Below, piece after piece: positions 1 through 6,792 of a stretch of 11,637 nt of DNA. The position numbers and the translations under genes are program-made. The DNA is taken from assembly GCF_049240685.1 (NCBI RefSeq), contig NZ_JBMLSD010000154.1:1-11637 (forward strand). Reading direction: 5' to 3'. The stretch's first letter is position 1. The number at the start of each line of letters is the position of its first letter. The notes below the pieces were generated by a model, which ran no database searches, was not told the DNA's origin, and saw nothing but the letters and a program-made list of their open reading frames with translations. Origin of the DNA: Flectobacillus sp049240685. GTDB lineage: Bacteria > Bacteroidota > Bacteroidia > Cytophagales > Spirosomataceae.

Positions 1-20
1 TTTCCGATAATTCCAGACAT
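1..20 (-). CDS. rplC: N-terminal fragment of a gene, probably ribosomal protein L3
   Basis: Only the start lies in the window. The minus strand opens with ATG at 18-20 and reads M-S-G-I-I-G, then a codon beginning AA (Lys or Asn). Bacteroidota L3 proteins typically begin MSGIIGKK, so the fit is good but rests on six residues. L3 is an early-assembly protein of the 50S subunit and normally heads or sits near the head of the S10-spc ribosomal protein operon. A Bacteroidota-type promoter and a hairpin-containing leader lie just upstream, which suits a highly expressed operon start. The gene for S10 (rpsJ), which often precedes rplC, is not next to it here. Another protein starting the same way cannot be excluded. 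Confidence 0.5.
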
Positions 21-83
21 TTTATTATTGAATAAAACGTTAAAAAATAAAATAAAAAACTTATTTACAACGAGTTACGATTT

Positions 84-98
84 CGAGCTTTTTGCTCG
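84..98 (-). promoter_or_regulatory. Hairpin in the leader of the leftward gene
   Basis: CGAGC and GCTCG (84-88 and 94-98) pair perfectly around a five-base loop inside the predicted 5' leader. In other bacteria, ribosomal protein operons are often controlled by leader structures that bind a product protein. Such a role here is only an inference from position. Confidence 0.3.
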
Positions 99-113
99 AC
101 GCAAAACGGACTG

Positions 114-145
114 CAAAGGTCGGAATTTTATTTGGCACTAACAAA
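114..145 (-). promoter_or_regulatory. Promoter of the leftward (rplC-like) gene
   Basis: On the minus strand, GACCTTTG (plus 114-121) matches the Bacteroidota -7 element TAnnTTTG except for its first base. A TTTG (plus 142-145) lies 20 nt upstream as the -33 element. Transcription would start near 107, leaving a leader of about 87 nt before the ATG at 20. Confidence 0.55.
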
Positions 146-154
146 AAAGTGCAC

Positions 155-179
155 AAAAAAAATCTCAAAACTATTTGAG
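155..179 (-). terminator. Intrinsic terminator of the putative RNA
   Basis: On the minus strand a six-pair stem (174-179 with 164-169) has a four-base loop and is followed one base later by eight T (162-155). It lies immediately upstream of the rplC-like promoter, so it separates the two transcription units. Confidence 0.55.
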
Positions 180-452
180 TGACAGAAAATTGAGAAAGAA
201 AGCGACAAGAAAAGTGCGGACGAGGCTTAGCTCGTGAGACGAGTCCTGTGCAGCTTAATACTCAACTTTGCAAACTGGGCATTCAGTAAAGCAAGCCAGT
301 ATCAGTTCTGACACTATTCAACCACTGTAGTTCTTTGCGGGCTGCGTGGTTGTATTTTCCAAAGAAGTTTGCCGCTTAATTCGTTTTATCTAATTTCTTA
401 CCGAGTTCTGCCAACCCTTTGTAAGACACAGCGAATCGGGGCGCCTTAATTG
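155..452 (-). ncRNA. Putative structured non-coding RNA of about 300 nt, family not recognised
   Basis: The stretch has its own promoter (458-488) and ends at a hairpin with an eight-U tract (155-179), both for leftward transcription. It has no ATG-started reading frame of useful length. Several hairpins can be drawn: 397-401 with 421-425, enclosing 403-407 with 413-417; 319-325 with 346-352 (seven pairs); 299-304 with 309-314; and 231-235 with 239-243. In two of these stems the single mismatch on the plus strand (A-C) becomes a G-U wobble on the minus strand, which favours a leftward RNA. I could not find the conserved cores of tmRNA, RNase P RNA or SRP RNA. A 6S-type RNA is possible but unproven. 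It could also be a long leader of the downstream ribosomal protein operon with an attenuator at its end. Confidence 0.5.
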
Positions 453-457
453 GACTG

Positions 458-488
458 CAAAATTAGAGAATAGTTTTTGAAATACAAT
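458..488 (-). promoter_or_regulatory. Promoter of the putative RNA
   Basis: On the minus strand TAATTTTG (plus 458-465) is an exact match to the Bacteroidota -7 element TAnnTTTG. ATTG (plus 485-488) lies 19 nt upstream, a suitable -33 spacing. Transcription would begin near 450. No protein-coding start follows within 400 nt. Confidence 0.6.
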
Positions 489-536
489 GAGTTACACTAA
501 AAAAAAATATTTTTTTTTACTTTTTTTTTACCCGCT

Positions 537-574
537 AAAAAAAGGAGGAAATACCTTCGCATATTCCTCCTTTT
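537..574 (-). terminator. Terminator of the GMC oxidoreductase gene
   Basis: AAAGGAGGAA-A-TA (541-553) pairs with TATTCCTCCTTT (562-573), with one bulged base and a short loop. On the minus strand the stem runs into a T tract (543-537). It begins about 30 nt after the stop codon of the GMC gene and insulates the putative RNA from it. Confidence 0.75.
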
Positions 575-603
575 GACGCACTTAACTGCTTTGTATAAAT
601 CGA

Positions 604-2310
604 CTATAAATTGCCTTTTTTCAATTCTTTCACAGCAAAATCAGCAGCTCTCGCCGATAATGCCATATACGTAAGTGATGGATTCACATTGGACGAGGAT
701 GTCATACAAGCTCCATCTGTGACAAATACATTTGTACATCCCCAAACTTGATTATGCGCATTCAAAACCGATGTTTTGGGGTCGCGACCCATTCGTGCAG
801 TACCCATTTCATGAATACTCAAACCAAAGCCTGGCTCATAATCATAGGTCTCTATCTGTTTAAAACCTGATGCTTCAAGCATCTCTGCGGCATCATTCTT
901 CATATCGATTCGCATTTTGCGCTCATTTTCTCCAAACTCGGCCGACATAATCATTTGTGGTTGCCCCCACTTGTCTTTTTGGTCTTTGCTAAGTCTCACA
1001 TGATTTTTATAATCTGGCAATGTTTCTGCAAATCCCATAATGTCTATATTCCACTGACCTAGTGGTTGTGTAATTTGTGTTTTAAAATCTGCGCCAAACT
1101 CCTCTTGCGACTGTCCTCTATCTTTCGAACTTCCTCCCTCATAACCAAATCCACGAAGATAGTCACGCTTGTCGTTTCCTATATTGCGATAGCGCGGTAT
1201 GTAAATAGCATTTGGTCGACGGCCCAAGTAGTACTTATCATTATATCCATCGTGCTTTCCGTGTGCTCCTATCCCAAAGTGATGATCCATCAAATAGTGC
1301 CCCAAAACACCACTATCATTCCCAAGTCCATTTGGAAATCGATTAGAAGTTGAGTTCATTAAAATATAAGTAGAACCCAAGGCAGAAGCATTCAAGAAAA
1401 TTACTTTAGCATAAAACTCTGTCCATTCGTGGGTATTTTCATCGATAACTCTCACGCCAGTAGCTTTACCTTTTTTTTCGTCGTAAATAATAGAATTCAC
1501 GATTGAATGTGGCCGAATTGTTAGATTACCCGTTTTGCGAGCGGCAGGAAATGTAGCAGATTGTGAACTGAAATAGGCACCAAATGGACAGCCGCGCATA
1601 CACATATCTCTCAACTGGCATTTGGCTCGTCCTAATGCCAATTGTTCGGGTGTTGGTTGTGTTAGGTTTGCAGTGCGCGAATGAATTACATGTCGATTAG
1701 GAAATTTTGACTTGAGCTCTTTCCCGAAGTGTTCTTCAACACATGTCATTGGAATGGGAGGCTGATAAACACCATCGGGCAAATGAGGTATTCCGTCTCG
1801 ATTACCTGCTATACCAGCAAATTTTTCGGCATGGGCATACCATGGCGCTATATCCTTGTAGCGAATCGGCCAGTCTACACCAATCCCTTCCTTGGCATTA
1901 GCTTCAAAATCTAAATCACTCAATCTTAGTGAAACTCTACCCCAAGTAATAGATTTGCCGCCTACCTGCCAACTTCGTATCCAATCAAAGCGTTTTTCCT
2001 CCACATAAGGAAAGTCTATATCTTTGGCAAAATGGTGCTTGGTAGATTCGGTAATAGTAAAACCTGTTCGCTCATGAATTGGATAGTTTTTCATTTCTTC
2101 GAGAGGTACCTGCCCGCCGTGAGGAAACTCCCAAGGATTCATTAATGCTGTATGATAATCTTTTACATGTTCTATCATACGACCTCGCTCTAAAACTAGT
2201 ACTTTGAGGCCTCGTTCGGTAAGTTCTTTGGCAGACCAACCACCACTTACTCCCGACCCCACCACGATGGCATCGTAAGTATTCTTTTCTTTATTAGGTA
2301 AAATATACAT
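604..2310 (-). CDS. GMC-family FAD-dependent dehydrogenase with a putative Fe-S cysteine motif
   Basis: Predicted flavoprotein of 568 residues that oxidises an alcohol, sugar or sugar acid. The FAD-binding Rossmann motif GSGVSGG is at residues 18-24. The C-terminal GMC domain carries the active-site His in IHEMGTARMG (His about 500) and an Asn pair at 541/543 in SSNVNPS. Cysteines at about 231, 237 and 241 (C-x5-C-x3-C, then PFGA) match the spacing I recall for the 3Fe-4S ligands of the bacterial FAD-dependent glucose dehydrogenase catalytic subunit. This suggests the gluconate/glucose dehydrogenase large-subunit branch, not an oxidase. I chose the ATG at 2310 because a longer frame starts with TTG and adds 13 unsupported residues. 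No signal peptide is visible. The usual small (subunit 3) partner and a cytochrome gene are not adjacent. Substrate unknown. Confidence 0.85.
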   Translation of the reverse strand: MYILPNKEKNTYDAIVVGSGVSGGWSAKELTERGLKVLVLERGRMIEHVKDYHTALMNPWEFPHGGQVPLEEMKNYPIHERTGFTITESTKHHFAKDIDFPYVEEKRFDWIRSWQVGGKSITWGRVSLRLSDLDFEANAKEGIGVDWPIRYKDIAPWYAHAEKFAGIAGNRDGIPHLPDGVYQPPIPMTCVEEHFGKELKSKFPNRHVIHSRTANLTQPTPEQLALGRAKCQLRDMCMRGCPFGAYFSSQSATFPAARKTGNLTIRPHSIVNSIIYDEKKGKATGVRVIDENTHEWTEFYAKVIFLNASALGSTYILMNSTSNRFPNGLGNDSGVLGHYLMDHHFGIGAHGKHDGYNDKYYLGRRPNAIYIPRYRNIGNDKRDYLRGFGYEGGSSKDRGQSQEEFGADFKTQITQPLGQWNIDIMGFAETLPDYKNHVRLSKDQKDKWGQPQMIMSAEFGENERKMRIDMKNDAAEMLEASGFKQIETYDYEPGFGLSIHEMGTARMGRDPKTSVLNAHNQVWGCTNVFVTDGACMTSSSNVNPSLTYMALSARAADFAVKELKKGNL

Positions 2311-2533
2311 AAGTCTTTGAAAATTGGGACAGGAATTACGGTTTTTCAAAATCTCAAGTTACTCCTTTTTTTCAACAACTCAATCCAGAACTGGCTGGCA
2401 TTTGTTTTATTTTTTATCAATAAAATTAAATATACTTTCCTCCTCAAGTGTATTTGCTATTCAAATTTGAAAATCAATCAAATATTTAGGCGCTATAAAG
2501 AATCGTTATCCTTCATAAACCAATGGTGTTCTT

Positions 2534-2541
2534 TATCTTTG
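2534..2541 (+). promoter_or_regulatory. -7 promoter element of the glycosyltransferase gene
   Basis: TATCTTTG is an exact TAnnTTTG match, ending 22 nt before the ATG. The -33 region (about 2505-2515) has no clear TTTG. The spacing predicts a very short 5' leader. Confidence 0.6.
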
Positions 2542-2563
2542 CAAAATACTAATTTCTTGATCA

Positions 2564-3307
2564 ATGAAAATAACCATTATTACGGTCTCTTTTAACAGTG
2601 AAGCCACTATCCAACAAACGATTGACAGTGTTTTAGCACAGGAATATCCCAATGTTGAATATATAGTTGTAGATGGAGCTTCTAAAGATAGAACAGTAGA
2701 GATACTACAGTCGTATGGAGACCGGATTAAGTACATTTCGGAAAAAGATAAAGGCATCTATGATGCGCTCAATAAAGGTTTAAGGCTAGCAACAGGTGAT
2801 GTTGTAGGAACTATTGGCTCAGACGACTTTTTCCCTAATTCGTTTGTTCTTGGAGAAGTAGCCGAAGCATTTATTCAATCTGGGAAAGATGTCATCTATG
2901 GTGATTTGCAATATATCAATCCTGATAATGATGAAAGAATTGTTCGATATTGGCGTTCGGGAGAATATAATGTAGACAATTGGCTCAAAGGGTGGATGCC
3001 TCCACACCTTTCGTGTTATATTAAACGCGAAGCATTCGAGAAATACGGAAATTATATTATCGACTTTACCTGTTCGGGAGACTATGAGCTTATGTTACGC
3101 ATGATGTTTAAGCACAGACTATCTGCACAGTATCTTCCAAAAGTACTCATGACTATGCGTAACGGAGGAACGAGTACAGCTTCGTGGAAGCATAGATATA
3201 GAGCCAACATGGAGGACCGTCGTGCCTGGGCATTGAATCAGCTTGAACCAAAATGGTATACACTTTGGATGAAGCCGCTGTCTAAAATTAGTCAGCTATT
3301 TACTTAA
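2564..3307 (+). CDS. Family 2 glycosyltransferase
   Basis: Protein of 247 residues with the GT-A fold of family 2 glycosyltransferases. It probably transfers a sugar from a nucleotide-sugar donor to a cell-surface polysaccharide or glycolipid at the inner face of the membrane. Visible motifs are the N-terminal strand TIITVSFNSE (4-13), the first acidic nucleotide-binding motif VVDGASKD (35-42), GIYDALNKG (64-72), and the metal-binding GSDD (85-88). No membrane segment is evident, so it should be cytosolic or peripheral. The KGIYDALNKG and SDD pattern is shared with many WcaA-like and PGL/p-HBAD-type enzymes of Bacteroidota, but donor and acceptor cannot be inferred. It is not inside a polysaccharide cluster in this window. 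It is divergent from the GMC gene and has its own promoter. Confidence 0.88.
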   Translation: MKITIITVSFNSEATIQQTIDSVLAQEYPNVEYIVVDGASKDRTVEILQSYGDRIKYISEKDKGIYDALNKGLRLATGDVVGTIGSDDFFPNSFVLGEVAEAFIQSGKDVIYGDLQYINPDNDERIVRYWRSGEYNVDNWLKGWMPPHLSCYIKREAFEKYGNYIIDFTCSGDYELMLRMMFKHRLSAQYLPKVLMTMRNGGTSTASWKHRYRANMEDRRAWALNQLEPKWYTLWMKPLSKISQLFT

Positions 3308-3721
3308 GTAAGTGGGAAAACGTTATTAGTTAACAGTATATTGGTTATTTGAAAATATTCATAATCAAAAGATTATAGTCAAATTTTGCCTCAGATATAC
3401 TATTAATTTAATCTTTCCTATTACTAAAGTGGGCAACATTAGATTTTAGTTTTATGTTTAAGTCACAAGGCAAGGAATGTAAAATGGTTTTTTAGTAACA
3501 ATAGATATATTTTTACCGGATGCCCAAAGCTGAAAGCCGTAAGCTCAAAAATGAGATTTTATTTTACGTGCCAACTTAAGTATGAGTACAAAGTTAAAAT
3601 ATTAGGCAGTTTTGGGCATACGATAAAAATAGAGGGTTATTAAAAAGATTTTTCAACTATTTGCCTATTGCCTGAAAACTTGGAGATACATCCCTGTTTT
3701 ATAATTCGGGATGAATCATGT
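3308..3721. other. Gene-free interval of 414 bp between two convergent genes
   Basis: No credible reading frame is present on either strand. The interval holds dispersed repeat copy A (3421-3591), an inverted pair of 15-mers at 3518-3532 and 3607-3621 (13 of 15 complementary), a further core-like unit at 3662-3672, and a six-pair hairpin CATCCC/GGGATG at 3689-3694 and 3708-3713. That hairpin lies just past the stop of the YciI gene. It lacks a T tract for leftward transcription and is at best a weak terminator. Confidence 0.6.
3421..3591 (+). repeat. Dispersed intergenic repeat, copy A
   Basis: This stretch aligns by eye with 9936-10110 in the same orientation. Shared blocks include CATTAGATTTTA-like sequence near 3437, CACAAGGC near 3465, a well conserved core around TTTAGTAAC-ATAGATAT (about 3490-3508), AGCTGAAAG (3529-3537), CTCAAAAAT and ATTTTATTTT (about 3543-3565), and CAAC-TAAGTA (about 3572-3581). 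Compared with copy B it lacks about 14 bp, lost between two GGC triplets, and carries a 7-bp insertion after AGCTGAAA. No reading frame, transposase or target-site duplication is visible. Confidence 0.7.
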
Positions 3722-4012
3722 TTATACATCTGCTACTTTAAATGGTTTTATTTCTACTCTTTCCCACACTTTCATTGTAACGTAAGGGTCATTATCATAC
3801 CAATTATAGAGTGCTTCCTCAGATTCAAATTGCACTAGCATGGTTGAGCCAATCATGTTTCCATCATTGTCCAAAATAGCCCCACCGACAATAAAATTAC
3901 CGTTTGCCTTGAGGGCTTTCGCTACTGTAAGATGATACGGGCGGGCGTTCATTCTTCGCTCAAGAGCTTGCTCATCTGTGCCGTCGTAGGCATAAATTAC
4001 ATATTGTTTCAT
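3722..4012 (-). CDS. YciI-like small protein
   Basis: Protein of 96 residues with the compact dimeric alpha-beta barrel (ferredoxin-like) pattern of the YciI / YCII-related family. Typical features are the N-terminal strand QYVIYAYDG, the RPYHL segment with the conserved His (27), the GG-A-LDNDGNMIGS hairpin (43-56), an acidic residue at Asp48 or Asp50 that may pair with the His, and NDPYV (74-78) before the last strand. Length is normal for the family. Members have been suggested to be small enzymes or ligand-binding proteins, and most have no assigned reaction. The gene is divergent from a Crp/Fnr-type regulator with a 226-bp shared upstream region, so the regulator may control it. No clear -7 element is seen before it. 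Confidence 0.85.
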   Translation of the reverse strand: MKQYVIYAYDGTDEQALERRMNARPYHLTVAKALKANGNFIVGGAILDNDGNMIGSTMLVQFESEEALYNWYDNDPYVTMKVWERVEIKPFKVADV

Positions 4013-4102
4013 CGAAATGCAGGGTTGTTTGTTGATGTTTTAGGAGATTTATAATGGTTAAGTCTTAATTTTTGATGTTTCGGAGGTTTATCTCACAGAT
4101 AA

Positions 4103-4123
4103 TATTTGTCAATTTTACAAATA
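4103..4123. promoter_or_regulatory. Operator-like inverted repeat between the YciI gene and the Crp/Fnr-type gene
   Basis: TATTTGT and ACAAATA form perfect 7-bp arms around a 7-bp spacer, a size suited to a dimeric helix-turn-helix regulator. It sits in the shared upstream region, 90 bp before the YciI start and 115 bp before the regulator start. A 13-bp near-perfect tandem repeat (4115-4127 and 4128-4140, 12 of 13 identical) overlaps its right arm. The obvious candidate binder is the adjacent regulator, by inference only. Confidence 0.4.
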
Positions 4124-4238
4124 CTTCTTACAAATACTTATATTTAGCTTCAAAATTTTAATGGTATTTACGCCATCAATTTATATATAAGCACTAATCT
4201 TTTTTCAAAGTTAGTCTCTTCTAACAAGATTTTGTCCT

Positions 4239-4811
4239 ATGAAGCCCAATATGATTGCATTTGTGAGACGCTTTGTTGATTTTTCGGATGAAGAAATCGC
4301 AGCGGCTCATAGCCTTTTTGAGGAAAGGTTTATCAAAAAAGGAGAGTTTTTTATCAAATCAGGAGAGTATAATACTTCGATTGGTTTTATTAATAAAGGA
4401 TTGATGAGAAGTTATTTTATACAAAATAACCAAGAAACTACTTTTCAAATCACTCTAGAAAACCAATTTGTAACAAGTATGACTTGTTATGTACTAAATC
4501 AGCCAAGTAATGATTTTATTCAGGCCATCGAGGATACCGATATTTGTGTGATTTCGAAAGAAACGCTCGAAGATTTATGCAATCGCTTTCATAATTGGGA
4601 TAAATTTGGAAGGCTCACTTACGAACAAGTAGCCTTGGAGCAAGAAATTCGATTACGTTCTTTTATTTCTGAAACTGCACAAGAACGTTATGAAAAGATA
4701 CTAGAGTTTCAGCCAGAGCTTATCAATAGAGTTCCGCAAGTATATCTTTCAAATTTTTTAGGCATCACCCCTCAATCGTTGAGTCGATTGCGTAGAAATA
4801 TTCGAGGATGA
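4239..4811 (+). CDS. Crp/Fnr-type transcriptional regulator
   Basis: Protein of 190 residues. Residues about 12-115 form the cyclic-nucleotide-binding-type jelly roll, with FIKKGEFFIKSGE (31-43) and GFINKGLMRSYF (49-60). Residues about 145-188 form a C-terminal helix-turn-helix, with YLSNFLGITPQSLSRLRR as the recognition region. The phosphate-binding cassette of true cAMP receptors is not recognisable around residues 65-80, and the cysteines expected for an FNR-type Fe-S cluster are absent at the N-terminus. The inducing signal is therefore unknown. The length is usual for the large Bacteroidota subfamily of such regulators. Its divergence from the YciI-like gene and the intervening inverted repeat suggest local or self-regulation. 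A strong terminator follows. Confidence 0.88.
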   Translation: MKPNMIAFVRRFVDFSDEEIAAAHSLFEERFIKKGEFFIKSGEYNTSIGFINKGLMRSYFIQNNQETTFQITLENQFVTSMTCYVLNQPSNDFIQAIEDTDICVISKETLEDLCNRFHNWDKFGRLTYEQVALEQEIRLRSFISETAQERYEKILEFQPELINRVPQVYLSNFLGITPQSLSRLRRNIRG

Positions 4812-4841
4812 TGCATCGTCCCGAATTGGGATTATCCTCGA
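4802..4841 (+). other. Nested hairpin across the regulator's stop codon
   Basis: TCGAGGAT (4802-4809) and ATCCTCGA (4834-4841) pair perfectly. Inside lies a second small stem, TCCC/GGGA, around GAATT. The outer left arm contains the last codons and overlaps the stop. It may act with the following terminator in 3'-end formation or stability of the mRNA. Confidence 0.35.
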
Positions 4842-4851
4842 TAATTTTCAT

Positions 4852-4888
4852 AAAAAAGCGGTCGAAAAATATTTTCGACCGCTTTTTT
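4852..4888. terminator. Strong bidirectional terminator after the Crp/Fnr-type gene
   Basis: Two 17-nt arms (4852-4868 and 4872-4888) pair perfectly around a three-base loop, with a GC core GCGGTCG and A/T tracts at both ends. It can stop transcription from the regulator (+) and from the convergent S41 protease gene (-). Confidence 0.9.
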
Positions 4889-4977
4889 GATGCTACCATG
4901 CTAGTTTTTACTTGGCTTGAGACGCAAGCATTTCGTCTTTCTAGCTAGAATTTCACACAATCTCTCCGAAGCTATTT

Positions 4978-4995
4978 ACACTTTAATTAAAGTGT
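4978..4995. repeat. Perfect 18-bp palindrome
   Basis: ACACTTTAATTAAAGTGT is fully self-complementary with no spacer. It lies between the convergent regulator and protease genes, inside a weaker outer pair GAAGCT/AGCTTC (from 4969 and near 5028). Protein binding or mRNA 3'-end structure are both possible. The position in a convergent gap argues against a promoter operator. Confidence 0.4.
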
Positions 4996-5068
4996 CTTTC
5001 ACCTTTAATTGATACTAAAGTTTAAACAGCTTCTCTATTTCAAATCTCTACTTAAAGAGAATTCATGT

Positions 5069-6766
5069 TTATTTTTTATAGGAATGGGACAAAGTTTCTA
5101 CTAGTTCTCCTCTTGCAAGCTTTTCGGCTTTTTCAAAACTTCGAATTGCCTTTTGGAATGTTTCGTCAGTAGCGCTCATAACCTGATAATATTCGTTATT
5201 CAGCCCACTATTTAAAGCTTTTTTGGACCATACATTTCTTGCAATGTATGCTTTAATTTGAGTTTTGATGTAAGGAAGTGAGCGCTGAAATTCCTTTTCA
5301 TTATGCTTCACTTTGGTTTGCTTGGCCAAAGATTTAAGTGAAACAATCATTTCATCCGTAACAACAAATTGTCTATTAAATTCTTTAAAAGGCATTTTGC
5401 TCAATTCGTTTTGGTGAGCATTGGCATAGTCTAGTGCTATTTCTCGGATAATATTTTTGCCCCATAAGTCCGAAAGGTATTTAGTATAATAAGTGGTATC
5501 TCTACCAACAAACACATCGGGGGTAATACCACCACCTCCATAAACAGCCCGACCACCAACTGTTCGGTATTTGAGTTTTTCATTAAACTTTATACTATCG
5601 GCATTGAACAACTCTCCACTTTTTATTCTATCGTCATAATCTTTATCATATTCCTCTTCATGACCCAACAAATAAGGCTTTTGGATACTTCTACCGCTTG
5701 GGGTATAATATCGAGAAATCGTTAGTCTAAGTTCTGAGCCATCGGACAAGCTAACGGGCATTTGGACGAGTCCTTTGCCAAAAGAGCGACGGCCCACAAT
5801 AAGTGCACGGTCGTTATCTTGTAAAGCACCAGCTACGATTTCGGAGGCAGAAGCACTGTTTTCATCAATCAAAACCATTACAGCTCCTTTCTCAAAAATT
5901 CCATCAAACTTAGTCATAGTTTTTGAGTCGTATTGTGTTCCTTTGCCATCAGTGTATACAATCATTTTATCACCAGCTAGGAGCTCATCAACTACCTTTT
6001 CGGCTCTATCTTTGTAGCCACCCGGATTACCCCGCAGGTCGAGCATCAAACGTTTAGCTCCTTGATTTTTAAGATTTGATAAGATATTTCTAAACTCTTG
6101 ATAGGTAGATTCCATGAAACGGTCTATCTTGACGTATGCAGTTTGGCTGTCAATCATGTATCCAGCACTAACCGAGAAAGTCGGAATTCTATCGCGGGTT
6201 ATGGTATAGGTATGCGGTGCGGATTCGCCATGGCGTAATATCTCAACTTTCACTTCGGTACCACGTTTCCCACGTAGTTTATTAAAAATTACGTTTGAAT
6301 TAACTTTAGGTCCCACCAGAGAAGCGCCATCTGCTCCTACCAACATATCGCCACTACGAATACCTACCGTTTCGGCAGGGCCTCCAGGCATGGCACTCAT
6401 TACATAAACAGTATCATTAAATAGGTTATATTCGATACCAATACCGTCAAAACCCGACTCCAGCTGAGTACGTGCTAAGGCGGCCTCTTCGGTTCCGAAA
6501 TAGGCAGTATGAGGATCAAGCTTTTCTAGCATTTTTTTGATAGAATAATCCACCAAAGTATCTGTATTGACGGAGTCTACATAACTTGTTTCGACTAGAG
6601 AGAGGATTTCTCTAAATTTGCTTACTCCGCGGGAGATATTACTCATTTTTGCCTGTCCTCCAAAAAAGTTGGCACCAATAAGCATCCCTCCTACTACCGA
6701 AATAGCAACAATAATGGGGAGTTTAACGACTAGTGAACTATTAAGTGGCTGCTTATCCTTCATCAT
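5069..6766 (-). CDS. S41 family C-terminal processing peptidase (CtpA/Prc type)
   Basis: Protein of 565 residues that should sit in the inner membrane facing the periplasm and cleave near the C-terminus of target proteins. Residues about 14-35 form one membrane segment or uncleaved signal anchor. A PDZ substrate-binding domain covers about 95-185 (GFDGIGIEYN, AMPGGPAETVGIRSGD). The S41 protease core follows with RGNPGG (245-250). The catalytic Ser is in SASASE (Ser306) and the Lys in SFGKG (Lys331). The 25-residue Ser-Lys distance equals that of known family members. A C-terminal extension of roughly 150 residues is usual for Bacteroidota homologues. The ATG at 6766 is followed by a second ATG, so the start could be one codon later. 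The gene is divergent from ruvX with its own -7 element. Confidence 0.93.
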   Translation of the reverse strand: MMKDKQPLNSSLVVKLPIIVAISVVGGMLIGANFFGGQAKMSNISRGVSKFREILSLVETSYVDSVNTDTLVDYSIKKMLEKLDPHTAYFGTEEAALARTQLESGFDGIGIEYNLFNDTVYVMSAMPGGPAETVGIRSGDMLVGADGASLVGPKVNSNVIFNKLRGKRGTEVKVEILRHGESAPHTYTITRDRIPTFSVSAGYMIDSQTAYVKIDRFMESTYQEFRNILSNLKNQGAKRLMLDLRGNPGGYKDRAEKVVDELLAGDKMIVYTDGKGTQYDSKTMTKFDGIFEKGAVMVLIDENSASASEIVAGALQDNDRALIVGRRSFGKGLVQMPVSLSDGSELRLTISRYYTPSGRSIQKPYLLGHEEEYDKDYDDRIKSGELFNADSIKFNEKLKYRTVGGRAVYGGGGITPDVFVGRDTTYYTKYLSDLWGKNIIREIALDYANAHQNELSKMPFKEFNRQFVVTDEMIVSLKSLAKQTKVKHNEKEFQRSLPYIKTQIKAYIARNVWSKKALNSGLNNEYYQVMSATDETFQKAIRSFEKAEKLARGELVETLSHSYKK

Positions 6767-6792
6767 GCTTATTTTATTAATCTCTATGCTTT

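Noticed and set aside
61..270. Open minus-strand frame of about 60 codons within the leftmost intergenic region
   Set aside because: It has no ATG, runs through the terminator and the rplC-like promoter, and its composition looks like translated non-coding DNA.
155..452. Identification of the putative RNA as tmRNA, RNase P RNA or SRP RNA
   Set aside because: None of the conserved cores is present: no tRNA-like ends, no RNase P P4 sequence, no SRP tetraloop domain. A 6S RNA could be neither confirmed nor excluded.
500..531. Long A and T homopolymer runs as a possible replication or bending element
   Set aside because: Such runs are common in AT-rich intergenic DNA. No origin-like boxes or iterons accompany them.
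1066..1353. Plus-strand open frame of 95 codons opposite the GMC gene, and similar ones at 1729-1914, 5775-6017, 8573-8806 and 9091-9456
   Set aside because: They lie wholly opposite well-supported genes, match no family I know, and lack promoters. They are shadows of the real reading frames.
2311..2349. Longer N-terminus for the GMC gene from a TTG at 2349, with a GGAG upstream
   Set aside because: It adds 13 residues without family support before the Rossmann strand. The ATG at 2310 places FAD binding at the usual distance, and the GGAG is 12 nt away in a lineage that rarely uses such sites.
2317..2595. Plus-strand frame of 92 codons across the GMC/glycosyltransferase gap
   Set aside because: It overlaps the start regions of both neighbours, and its AT-driven composition (Phe, Leu, Ile, Asn, Lys) has no domain signal.
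3421..3591. Repeat copies as insertion sequences
   Set aside because: No transposase frame, no terminal inverted repeats at the alignment ends and no target-site duplication are seen.
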